DNA of 6,205 bases from assembly GCA_045612485.1 (NCBI GenBank), contig JAZKZE010000128.1:1-6205 (forward strand), given 5' to 3'. Position numbers and translations under genes: made by a program. Each line of letters begins with the position of its first letter. Position 1 is the first letter of the stretch. Below are positions 1 to 5,953 of this stretch, one piece after another. This DNA comes from RGIG5327 sp045612485 (GTDB lineage Bacteria; Verrucomicrobiota; Lentisphaeria; Victivallales; UBA1829). Below the pieces are notes generated by a model, which saw only the letters and a list, made by a program, of their open reading frames with translations, did not search any database and was not told where the DNA came from.

Positions 1-59
1 TGCAGGTCGGAACCGCCTTTATCCAGCATGGCTTTCAGATATTCATCGATTACAGGCAT
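1..59 (-). CDS. pilT: PilT-like type IV pilus retraction ATPase, N-terminal fragment (runs off left edge)
   Basis: Only the first 19 codons are present. They read MPVIDEYLKAMLDKGGSDLH up to the edge, the last residue being inferred from two bases. A short N-terminal helix followed by G-[GA]-S-D-L-H is the usual opening of PilT-family ATPases, hexameric inner-membrane-associated motors that drive pilus disassembly. The start is supported by a GGAG ribosome site (AGGAGAAAATC then ATG) in the 21-base gap after the upstream PilT-family gene, with which it must share a transcript. In contrast to that neighbour it has no long N-terminal extension, so it is the more canonical PilT of the pair. The ATPase core is outside the window, so assignment to PilT rather than PilU or another paralogue is inference. 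Confidence 0.7.
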   Translation of the reverse strand, partial: MPVIDEYLKAMLDKGGSDL

Positions 60-80
60 GATTTTCTCCTTTCTTCCGGC

Positions 81-1856
81 TTACTTGTTTGCTTCTGCGG
101 CTCTTGCGGCGGCTTCTGCGGCAAATTTCTGTGCTTCACGGACAGCGTTTTCCTTTTCCAGAAGAGCGATGACCGATTTATCCGTCATACCCTCTCTGGC
201 GGTTTCGTAAGAGATTGCTCCGACTTTCCATTTTTCCAGCAGATTCTGGTCAATGGTGCACATTCCCACTTTCGCCCCGATCTGCATATTGCCTTTCAAC
301 TGGAAGATCTTGCCTTCATTGATGACATTGGCGATGGCAAGAGTATTGATAAGGATCTCATAGACCACAGTCAGTTTTCCGTCTGCCCCTTTTACAAGGT
401 TCTGACACAATACTCCACGCAGACTTCCTGCCGTCATGGAACGGATCTGGGGCTGCTGGTTGGGTGGGAACACATCCAGAATACGGTTCATGGTATTGGC
501 GGCATCTCTTGTATGCAGAGTACCGATGACCAGGTGGCCGGTTTCTGCTGCCGTAATGGCGTTTTCAATGGTTTCAAGGTCGTGCATTTCCCCGATAACG
601 ATAATATCCGGGTCCTCACGCAACGCTCCTTTTAAAGCGGAACTGTAACTCTTCGTATGTTTCCCCACCTGCCGCTGGGTCACCTGACAGCTTTTGGATC
701 TCTGAAGGATCTCAATGGGATCTTCCACGGAGATGATATGATCCTGTCTGCGGGAATTGGCAATATCCACAAGAGAGGCAAGAGTCGTTGTCTTTCCGCT
801 TCCGATAGGTCCGGTGACAAGAACGAGCCCGTTGGGATAGTCCATAAGACGTTCCAGAGTTTCCACATCTTTGGGCAGGAATCCCAGTTCTGCAAGGGAG
901 GGGATCTGATCGGGTACCAGACGGTAACTTCCGGCGATCCCGTCCTTATGCAGGATCAGTGCGGTACGGAAACGGGCATTACCGATCTCAAGAGCAAAAG
1001 TCATATCCTGTTCTTTCCGGAAAATCCTTGCCTGTTGAGCCGTCAGCAGACAGAAATTGCACTTTTCCGCCAGTTCCCTTGAGATGACAATATCTTCCAG
1101 TCTTTCCAGTTCCAGATTCCGCCTTATAAAAGGAGCAGACATGGCGGAAATATGAAGATCGCTTGCTCCGTAATCACGCAATTCTGTAAGAAGAGCCTGC
1201 ATAATGGCACTGATCTGGGGGAGAGTAAGATTTTCCTCACCGGCAAGACTGGGCAGCCCGAGAGCAGTTCGCGGTCCTGTATAAATGCCGTTTTCATCAA
1301 TGTAGGGAGATATATCCAGTTCCCCGTAAGCCATTCCCTCTTCTTCCAGAGGAGTGACAAAACTGCCGTCATCTTCCTTTCCGTCCTCTGCATTTACAGA
1401 AGAAACAGGCAGTCCGGGAATACTTCCGGGCAGTCCTTTGCCGAATCCGCCGGGAGGTCCGGCAAGTTTCTTTGCCGGGGCACTTTTCGGCAGTACGACT
1501 TTTTTTTCTCCGGGAGCGGGAGGAACTGTAAAAGCATCCTCCCTGTCTTCCGGAAGCGGAGGAACAGGAGAAGCCTCTTCATTCTGCCCTTCAGCCGCTT
1601 GTTCTGCAAAAAGAGCCGGGATCATTCCTGTTGCGGTCTGTTCTTCCGCAAATTTGCGACATTCATTGATGCGTTCTGTTGCCGCTGCAGCATCTTCTCC
1701 GGCATACTGTGCATTTACGGACTCAAGGATCGCTGCTGCAAAAGTCTCCAGATCCGGGGTTCCCCCCAACGCATCATTGAGGCCTATGGCGTCTTCCAGA
1801 TCAAGAAGCTCATTTTCCACAAGTGCGGAAACAAACCATTGTACAGAAAGAATCAT
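81..1856 (-). CDS. PilT/PilU-family type IV pilus ATPase with long N-terminal extension
   Basis: This 591-residue protein is a member of the PilT/GspE secretion ATPase family. PilT proteins are usually about 340-380 residues, and the excess is at the N-terminus: a helical, acidic region (about 1-90), then a Pro/Gly/Glu-rich linker (about 90-205). The PilT N-domain starts near 210, with GASDLH at 230-235. Walker A is GPIGSGKT at 349-356, the Asp box SVEDPIE at 376-382, Walker B IIVIGEMHD at 418-426 and the His box TGHLVIGTLHT at 439-449, so ATP binding and hydrolysis look intact. Two departures are visible: GEMRD reads GEMHD, and the AIRNLIRE segment reads AIANVINE (507-514), with both arginines lost. 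The C-terminus is an Ala/Glu-rich helix. The start has GAGGAG six bases upstream. A second PilT-like gene follows after 21 bases. It probably works with or modulates that partner, as PilU does with PilT; the exact role is inferred. Confidence 0.93.
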   Translation of the reverse strand: MILSVQWFVSALVENELLDLEDAIGLNDALGGTPDLETFAAAILESVNAQYAGEDAAAATERINECRKFAEEQTATGMIPALFAEQAAEGQNEEASPVPPLPEDREDAFTVPPAPGEKKVVLPKSAPAKKLAGPPGGFGKGLPGSIPGLPVSSVNAEDGKEDDGSFVTPLEEEGMAYGELDISPYIDENGIYTGPRTALGLPSLAGEENLTLPQISAIMQALLTELRDYGASDLHISAMSAPFIRRNLELERLEDIVISRELAEKCNFCLLTAQQARIFRKEQDMTFALEIGNARFRTALILHKDGIAGSYRLVPDQIPSLAELGFLPKDVETLERLMDYPNGLVLVTGPIGSGKTTTLASLVDIANSRRQDHIISVEDPIEILQRSKSCQVTQRQVGKHTKSYSSALKGALREDPDIIVIGEMHDLETIENAITAAETGHLVIGTLHTRDAANTMNRILDVFPPNQQPQIRSMTAGSLRGVLCQNLVKGADGKLTVVYEILINTLAIANVINEGKIFQLKGNMQIGAKVGMCTIDQNLLEKWKVGAISYETAREGMTDKSVIALLEKENAVREAQKFAAEAAARAAEANK

Positions 1857-1862
1857 TTTTTT

Positions 1863-1868
1863 CTCCTC
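1863..1868 (-). promoter_or_regulatory. Ribosome binding site of the PilT/PilU-family gene
   Basis: The minus strand reads GAGGAG, then six A residues, then ATG at 1856-1854. It fixes the start of the 591-residue protein, and therefore shows that the long N-terminal extension is translated rather than being a start-site artefact. Confidence 0.8.
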
Positions 1869-1887
1869 TTTTTACTGTTCCATTGAA

Positions 1888-1933
1888 AATATATCCTGCT
1901 TTTTTAACTTAAACTCAGAAAAAAGTTTTTCAA
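1888..1933 (-). promoter_or_regulatory. Possible promoter region for the PilT-family gene pair (weak)
   Basis: The 134-base gap between truA and this gene is very AT-rich. On the minus strand it holds TTGAAA (1933-1928) and, further down, TATATT (1893-1888), but these two hexamers are too far apart to form one promoter. TTGAAA has only a poor -10 (TAAGTT, 16-base spacer), and TATATT has only a poor -35. A promoter is therefore possible but not clear, and read-through from truA is equally possible. Confidence 0.3.
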
Positions 1934-1990
1934 GTTCAGAATAATAAAAGAGAGAAAGAAAAAAGTTATTTTTTGTTTGCAAAAGGCTTT

Positions 1991-2866
1991 TCAGAACATA
2001 CGGAAGGGTAGATCCGTAAGCGTATGCTCTTTCCACTCATCCGGAGTATAAAATACTTTCAGAAGAAAAAGTCCCTTTCCCGGAGCCACATCCCTTACAT
2101 ATTTCTTATCCCCGGTCTCCAGGGCAAGACGGATATTTTCCGCCGGGATCTTGCCTCTCCCCACTTCAATAAGTGTTCCGGAAATGGCGCGCACCATTTT
2201 GTAAAGAAAGCCGTTTCCTATGATGTGGAAACAGAGAAATCTGCCGAATATCTTCAATTCTGTTTCATAGATCGTACGGACATGGTCTTTATCTTCTTTA
2301 AGCTGAATGGTGAAAGGGGAAAAATCATGGGTTCCTTTCACATATTCCAATCCTTTTCTGATCCCTTCCAGATCCACAATATCTGCCACATCACAGCTCC
2401 AGCGGTCAGTAAAGGGACTTAAATACCCTGTATTGACTACATACGCATACGCCTTTCCGCAGGCGGAAAAGCGGGCATTGAACTCATCCGGCACGATCTC
2501 CACCGACCGTATCTTTATGGTAGGCGGCAGGATCCTGTTCAATGCTTTCATTAGTTTCCAGTCAGGGATATAAGGAGAGAGCGGAGCTTTGAATGTTACC
2601 GCCATGCCGAGAGCATGTACTCCGGAATCCGTTCTGCTGCTGCCCTGAATACGCATGAAAGGCACATTGAACAATGTGGCAAGCCGTTCTTCAAGGATCT
2701 GCTGGACACTGATACCGTTATCCTGTCTCTGCCATCCATGATAATCCGTCCCGTCAAAAGCCACCACAAGTTTGAATGTACGTTCCACTCTCTCCTCCAT
2801 GGGGACAGAATGGGGATGAGGCGGATCTTTGAAAAAATTGGGGATGAAACGATCCTCTTCCGGCAT
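1991..2866 (-). CDS. truA: tRNA pseudouridine(38-40) synthase TruA
   Basis: TruA converts uridines 38, 39 and 40 of the tRNA anticodon stem-loop to pseudouridine. Family landmarks are in order: the N-terminal VVAFDGTDYHGWQRQ (34-48), the catalytic segment GSSRTDSGVHA (75-85) with the nucleophilic Asp80, the ARFSACGKAYAY region (131-142), GTHDFSPF (178-185), GNGFLYKMVRAISG (217-230) and the C-terminal APGKGLFLLKVFY (261-273). At 291 residues it is a little longer than the typical 250-270 because of about 28 charged and Pro-rich residues before the first strand. An internal Met23 could give a shorter form but has no ribosome site, whereas Met1 has AGGA about ten bases upstream. The gene follows thpR after 29 bases in the same direction, making an RNA-related pair. 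Nothing catalytic is missing. Confidence 0.97.
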   Translation of the reverse strand: MPEEDRFIPNFFKDPPHPHSVPMEERVERTFKLVVAFDGTDYHGWQRQDNGISVQQILEERLATLFNVPFMRIQGSSRTDSGVHALGMAVTFKAPLSPYIPDWKLMKALNRILPPTIKIRSVEIVPDEFNARFSACGKAYAYVVNTGYLSPFTDRWSCDVADIVDLEGIRKGLEYVKGTHDFSPFTIQLKEDKDHVRTIYETELKIFGRFLCFHIIGNGFLYKMVRAISGTLIEVGRGKIPAENIRLALETGDKKYVRDVAPGKGLFLLKVFYTPDEWKEHTLTDLPFRMF

Positions 2867-2895
2867 AACAGTAAATTCCTTTCCTTAAACGGTCC

Positions 2896-3471
2896 TTACG
2901 GACGGCAGATCTCGGCAGTTGCCACTACTGTGTGCTGGAGAATCCCCCGTTTGTTGTGGTCAATGCGGAATAATGTAAGTTCATGGCTGTAGGGTTCGGA
3001 GAGAATCAGTTTTCCCGCCCACTTGCTGATCCGTTCCTGATCCAGGATCACCGGCGGTTTCAATAAGTTCATCACAGGAACACAGGGTTTGAAATGATTT
3101 TCTTTCCGTAAGCCGGCTTTTTCCATTACATAATTATCCACCGCATCTTTCAATTCCTCAAAGGCATGGGTTTTCTGTACGGTAATATGGAAAGTATCCG
3201 CCTTTCTTACATTGGGGCCGAAACCGTAACCGGTGGGAATAAGCCGGATCATACGGAAGCCGGTAAAGGTATCGGCAAAATCTTCTGCAAGAGCCTCCTG
3301 GGCTTCTTCACTTACTTCTCCGATAAAACGCACCGGCACATGCATAAGTTTTGCCGGTATCCATCTCCAGAACGGGAGATCCTTTTCGCTTGTTGTGATC
3401 TCCTTTTTCATTACTTCGGGAACATCAAGAGCAATAAAAAGTTTTACTTTTCCTGTTTTGTTTTCCGCCAT
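2896..3471 (-). CDS. thpR: 2H phosphodiesterase superfamily protein, ThpR/LigT-like, with altered catalytic motifs
   Basis: The 191-residue length, the opening VKLFIALDVPE (9-19), the segment WIPAKLMHVPVRFIGEV (37-53), the central GYGFGP...FHITV part and the ending LTLFRIDHNKRGILQHTVVA match the layout of ThpR (RNA 2',3'-cyclic phosphodiesterase, formerly 2'-5' RNA ligase). The family uses two HxTx motifs to hydrolyse 2',3'-cyclic phosphate ends. Here the first is HVPV (44-47), keeping His but with Pro for Thr. The second, in the usual F-x-P-H-x-T position, is CVPV (130-133), with Cys for His and Pro for Thr. The fold assignment is fairly firm, but normal catalysis is doubtful. The gene starts one base after the stop of the membrane-protein gene (TGATATG), with GAGG inside that gene's 3' end as ribosome site, so translation is probably coupled. 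truA follows 29 bases later. Confidence 0.75.
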   Translation of the reverse strand: MAENKTGKVKLFIALDVPEVMKKEITTSEKDLPFWRWIPAKLMHVPVRFIGEVSEEAQEALAEDFADTFTGFRMIRLIPTGYGFGPNVRKADTFHITVQKTHAFEELKDAVDNYVMEKAGLRKENHFKPCVPVMNLLKPPVILDQERISKWAGKLILSEPYSHELTLFRIDHNKRGILQHTVVATAEICRP

Positions 3472-3472
3472 A

Positions 3473-5134
3473 TCAAACCTCTTGTTTCTTCAACTTGTTT
3501 TCCAGTATATAATATACATTTACTGCAAGAAATGCCAATGCTCCGCATGCTACAGCCGATATTTCCCAGCGGGGGGCTTTCAAAATCTGACCGGGGAAAG
3601 AGGCAAGAGCAAGTCCCAGAGCAGTCGTAATATACGCAACCCATCTTCTCAAAAGAATACTTTTTTCTGATGTCTTGTATTTCCGGATATAGGCTCCTTC
3701 CCCCAGCAGGGCACAGCCGGTCAGGATAAGTCCGGTACTGGCAGCAGTGCTGGAAGTGCTTCTGCTGAAAAACATAAGAAGCATAAAAAGAAAGATTCCG
3801 CCGGATGCCGCCGCATGATATAATGAGGCATGTACAGACAGTTTCCGTACATCTTTTCCGGTAATGACGGTTCCCAGATTCCATATACTTGCAGCAACAC
3901 ACCCCGCGGCAATGGCGGCGGCAAGAAAATCTTTTGCACCCAGAAGAAACTGGATGAATGCAAAAATAAAGATCACACCACATTCCGGAAGCAGAGGCAG
4001 TGCCTGCCGTATTTCATTCCATTTGCTGTCTTTAAGAAGAAGTTTCAATAGACCGGTACAGAAAAGAAGACTTGTCAGGAAAAGCAGAGGAATGACCCCT
4101 TTGCCTCTTGTGAAACAGATAAGAGTAAATGCGCCCAGACTCCATGCCTGTATCGCAAATTCCTTTTGCCGGGGGGTATCAAGTAAATGATTTTCCCTGC
4201 TGAGTTTCTGCCGGATCTTTTTTATGATCCTCTCCCAGTTGTCGCCTATGATGTAAAGAACAAACACGGAAAGGGTTATAATATTGGAATCACAGATGTG
4301 CGGCAGGATCTTCCCGTTAGCCAGAAGGAGGATTACAAGAAAAATAAGAGAGAGATTTTTAATTTCCGGCAGAAAACCGCGTAATAACAGAAGAAATTCA
4401 TATTCCCAGAAAATAAAAAAGAAAATAATGGCTATATCCATGATCCATAATGTGTCTGCAAATGCGGTGAGGAAAGCAAAAACGGCGGAAAGGACAAAAA
4501 AGCCTGTACCTGTAGCAAAAAGATGATCCCGCAAAGATTTACCACTCCACAGAAAACAGCCGGAAAGAGGCATAAGCAGAAGATATTTTCCATATTTGCT
4601 TAAAAACAGGTAATCGGCACCTTCCTGAAAAACAAAAAGGGAAGCAAAAACGATCATTCCAAGAAAAAGGAAGTCTGCAAAACGTTCCGGCAGGGAAGCA
4701 AAAGAATTTTTTCCCGGGAAGAGTTTTTTCCGGGGATTTTTTCTGCTGGAAGTATAAAGAGCTATACACCCTGCTGTCAGCAGAGGAAGTGTCACTCCGA
4801 TACCGAAAGGGATCTGCAAGTGCAGAAAAATGATGGTCATCAGTAATATAAGTCCCGCATAGGACGCAAAACGCATCTTTTCGGACTTTTCTTTTTTCCA
4901 GATACCTGCGATAATAAGAAGTGTAGCGATAAAGGAACCCCATGATACGACTGGATGAGGTAATTGAAAAAGAAAGTTTCCCAGGAGTCTTTTGGAAAAA
5001 TAGGTATGATTGAAGGGATCTCCGCCGGCGAGAAGAGTCCATACTGCAAGCAGTATCGGAATAAGTGAGCCTACCGTGATGATCTGAAGAAGGAGGGAAA
5101 AAGATTTTTTCCAGAAAACGATTTCATTTTTCAT
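3473..5134 (-). CDS. Polytopic membrane protein of unknown function, 16-18 predicted helices
   Basis: I do not recognise this 553-residue protein. It begins with a short basic stretch (MKNEIVFWKK) and is then nearly all hydrophobic segments. Approximate membrane spans are 13-36, 62-79, 90-108, 110-128, 153-169, 183-197, 208-225, 229-250, 259-273, 284-297, 329-341, 347-365, 384-398, 402-420, 436-456, 463-479, 497-513 and 522-544. The only long polar loops are about 130-150 and 298-328; the latter is Lys/Arg-rich and so probably cytoplasmic. The tail is KLKKQEV. No catalytic or transporter signature motif is visible. It could be a transporter, a polysaccharide flippase or polymerase-like protein, or a structural membrane protein, and the sequence does not decide. 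The start has AGGAGG six to seven bases upstream. It heads the presumed unit with thpR and truA; only one base separates it from thpR. Confidence 0.85.
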   Translation of the reverse strand: MKNEIVFWKKSFSLLLQIITVGSLIPILLAVWTLLAGGDPFNHTYFSKRLLGNFLFQLPHPVVSWGSFIATLLIIAGIWKKEKSEKMRFASYAGLILLMTIIFLHLQIPFGIGVTLPLLTAGCIALYTSSRKNPRKKLFPGKNSFASLPERFADFLFLGMIVFASLFVFQEGADYLFLSKYGKYLLLMPLSGCFLWSGKSLRDHLFATGTGFFVLSAVFAFLTAFADTLWIMDIAIIFFFIFWEYEFLLLLRGFLPEIKNLSLIFLVILLLANGKILPHICDSNIITLSVFVLYIIGDNWERIIKKIRQKLSRENHLLDTPRQKEFAIQAWSLGAFTLICFTRGKGVIPLLFLTSLLFCTGLLKLLLKDSKWNEIRQALPLLPECGVIFIFAFIQFLLGAKDFLAAAIAAGCVAASIWNLGTVITGKDVRKLSVHASLYHAAASGGIFLFMLLMFFSRSTSSTAASTGLILTGCALLGEGAYIRKYKTSEKSILLRRWVAYITTALGLALASFPGQILKAPRWEISAVACGALAFLAVNVYYILENKLKKQEV

Positions 5135-5140
5135 ATTTAT

Positions 5141-5147
5141 TCCTCCT
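5141..5147 (-). promoter_or_regulatory. Strong ribosome binding site of the membrane-protein gene
   Basis: The minus strand reads AGGAGGAATAAAT directly before ATG (5134-5132). The near-perfect Shine-Dalgarno and good spacing support the chosen start and suggest efficient translation. Confidence 0.85.
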
Positions 5148-5162
5148 TTCTTTCAATATAAT

Positions 5163-5190
5163 AAGATAGCATATTTTCCCCATAAAGCAA
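5163..5190 (-). promoter_or_regulatory. Candidate sigma70-type promoter for the membrane protein-thpR-truA unit
   Basis: On the minus strand TTGCTT (5190-5185) is followed after 16 bases by TATCTT (5168-5163), about 30 bases before the start codon. The -35 match is partial and the surroundings are AT-rich, so the exact hexamers are uncertain, but the position directly upstream of the first gene of the run is appropriate. Confidence 0.4.
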
Positions 5191-5232
5191 GTTGAATGTT
5201 TATTCCGGAGCAGTTAAAAAGTTTATTTTGTG

Positions 5233-5290
5233 TATTCTGAGAAGTCGTCTTGCTCCCGGCATCACCGGGAATAAATATATTTTGAGAAGT
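5233..5290. repeat. 13-base direct repeat pair flanking a hairpin
   Basis: TATTCTGAGAAGT (5233-5245) recurs as TATTTTGAGAAGT (5278-5290), 12 of 13 bases identical and offset by 45 bases. Between them lies the hairpin at 5254-5270. The role is unknown; it could be a pair of protein-binding sites or a slippage remnant in the divergent intergenic region. Confidence 0.6.
5254..5270. other. Short GC-rich hairpin in the intergenic region
   Basis: TCCCGG (5254-5259) and CCGGGA (5265-5270) form a perfect 6-bp stem with the loop CATCA. No clean T-run follows on either strand (ATAAATATATTTT on plus), so it is at best a weak terminator. It lies in the gap between the divergent membrane gene and tRNA, where no gene ends nearby. 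Confidence 0.6.
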
Positions 5291-5347
5291 AAATGATACG
5301 GAAAAATGGATGGATTCTTTATCAGACTATCCTGTTTTCGTATTCCC

Positions 5348-5370
5348 ATTATTCTATTATTCTATTATTC
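5348..5370. repeat. Octamer tandem repeat, nearly three units of ATTATTCT
   Basis: ATTATTCT occurs at 5348-5355 and 5356-5363, followed by ATTATTC at 5364-5370. It is a perfect short tandem repeat in non-coding DNA, likely prone to length change by slippage. Confidence 0.9.
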
Positions 5371-5392
5371 AGGCACGGGTTTCAGTTTGGAG

Positions 5393-5421
5393 TTATCATC
5401 AGGGATAAAAACGGGTATAAA
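5393..5421 (+). promoter_or_regulatory. Possible plus-strand promoter upstream of mini-ORFs and the tRNA
   Basis: TTATCA (5393-5398) and TATAAA (5416-5421) are separated by 17 bases. Four of six and five of six positions match the sigma70 consensus. Downstream lies a GGAGGA ribosome-site-like sequence at 5445-5450, but only very short reading frames. In AT-rich DNA such matches also arise by chance. Confidence 0.35.
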
Positions 5422-5456
5422 ATGCATTTCGGGGGGCTTGAACCGGAGGAAATAAA

Positions 5457-5494
5457 TTGAAAAAGATAAAAAAATGAAAAAAAATAAAAAAAAT
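5457..5494 (+). promoter_or_regulatory. A-tract region directly upstream of the tRNA-Phe promoter (UP-element-like)
   Basis: Runs of five to eight A residues, interrupted by single G, T or TG, fill the bases just before the TTGACA at 5497. Such A-tracts upstream of stable-RNA promoters often contact the RNA polymerase alpha subunit or bend DNA. The position fits that role; activity is inferred. Confidence 0.5.
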
Positions 5495-5496
5495 GC

Positions 5497-5524
5497 TTGA
5501 CAAAGTGAAAAAAGGGGATATATT
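5497..5524 (+). promoter_or_regulatory. tRNA-Phe promoter
   Basis: A perfect -35, TTGACA (5497-5502), is followed after 16 bases by TATATT (5519-5524). Transcription would begin near 5531, giving a leader of roughly 47 bases before the mature tRNA. It is the clearest promoter in the window. Confidence 0.75.
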
Positions 5525-5539
5525 AAATGACATCGACAA

Positions 5540-5560
5540 CGAAAGAACATAAAACTTTCG
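5540..5560 (+). other. Hairpin in the 5' leader of the tRNA precursor
   Basis: CGAAAG (5540-5545) pairs with CTTTCG (5555-5560) around a 9-base A-rich loop. It lies within the predicted leader between promoter and mature tRNA and would be removed by RNase P cleavage at 5577/5578. A second, smaller pairing, CACT (5567-5570) with AGTG (5575-5578), would compete with the first base of the tRNA. Confidence 0.45.
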
Positions 5561-5577
5561 CTTAGTCACTAAAAAGT

Positions 5578-5653
5578 GGCGGGGTAGCTCAGTTGGTAGA
5601 GCAAAGGACTGAAAATCCTTGTGTCGAGGGTTCGATCCCCTCCCCAGCCACCA
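5578..5653 (+). tRNA. tRNA-Phe (anticodon GAA)
   Basis: The complete cloverleaf is 76 bases including the encoded CCA (5651-5653). It has the acceptor 5' strand 5578-5584, the D stem GCTC/GAGC (5587-5590 with 5599-5602), the anticodon stem 5604-5608 with 5616-5620, the loop CTGAAAA with anticodon GAA at 5611-5613, the variable loop 5621-5625, the T stem GAGGG/CCCTC with loop TTCGATC, the acceptor 3' strand 5643-5649 and discriminator A5650. TGAAAA in the anticodon loop is typical of tRNA-Phe. The acceptor stem has one non-pair: position 4 (G5581) faces position 69 (A5646), where GGCTGGG would pair fully with the 3' strand CCCAGCC. It stands alone on the plus strand, divergent from the membrane-protein gene, with its own promoter and terminator. 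Confidence 0.96.
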
Positions 5654-5666
5654 TTTTTGTATCTAC

Positions 5667-5695
5667 GCCAGTCGATTTGACTGGCTTTTTTATTT
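5667..5695 (+). terminator. Rho-independent terminator of the tRNA-Phe transcript
   Basis: GCCAGTC (5667-5673) and GACTGGC (5679-5685) form a perfect 7-bp stem with a 5-base loop, followed by TTTTTTATTTT. It lies 13 bases after the CCA end, so the transcript is monocistronic. Confidence 0.9.
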
Positions 5696-5772
5696 TCTTC
5701 CCCAAGATTTACCCTCAAAAAACGCCCCTCACAGTGTCCGGAACGCTATCGTCCACACCAAAATCGTGTAAA

Positions 5773-5788
5773 GTTGCTCAGTTGCTCA
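5773..5788. repeat. Tandem duplication of GTTGCTCA
   Basis: Two perfect adjacent copies, 5773-5780 and 5781-5788, in otherwise unexplained DNA downstream of the tRNA. No function is evident. Confidence 0.85.
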
Positions 5789-5805
5789 GATTTTTTGGAA
5801 AGTAC

Positions 5806-5832
5806 CTGTGTCACCTCCGATTTTTGACACAG
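5806..5832. repeat. 8-base inverted repeat CTGTGTCA / TGACACAG
   Basis: The arms at 5806-5813 and 5825-5832 are perfect and separated by 11 bases. No T-run follows on plus, so it is not a typical terminator. It could be a dyad operator or a structured RNA element. Confidence 0.7.
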
Positions 5833-5953
5833 TGCGTAAACTATTACAAATCAACGCTTGTTTATTACAATATTCCCGGCGTTTTGTTTCAAGCTGCAAT
5901 CCACCCCAGACGAGATGCGAACAGAAGTCTTTTTGTAATATTCATATTTATCA

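Noticed and set aside
1354..1944. Long plus-strand ORF opposite the PilT-family gene (196 codons)
   Set aside because: It is the Ser/Pro-rich antisense shadow of the Pro/Glu/Ala-rich linker of a well-supported gene. The same holds for the frame at 1152-1886.
1980..1991. Terminator after truA
   Set aside because: AAAAG-G-CTTTT can pair only weakly and overlaps the stop codon, and no T-run follows directly on the minus strand.
2800..2866. Shorter truA start at the internal Met (codon 23)
   Set aside because: No Shine-Dalgarno lies before it, whereas AGGA precedes the upstream ATG. The extension is accepted as translated, with some uncertainty.
3444..3983. 179-codon minus-strand ORF within the membrane-protein gene
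   Set aside because: An out-of-frame shadow: Cys-rich, with no domain and no start signal, overlapping a gene with a strong start.
5365..5550. 61-codon minus-strand ORF across the tRNA promoter
   Set aside because: Its hydrophobic Phe-run comes from reading the A-tracts in reverse and it overlaps a strong promoter. The terminal part (MHFIPVFIPDDNSKLKPVPE) looks protein-like but has no ribosome site.
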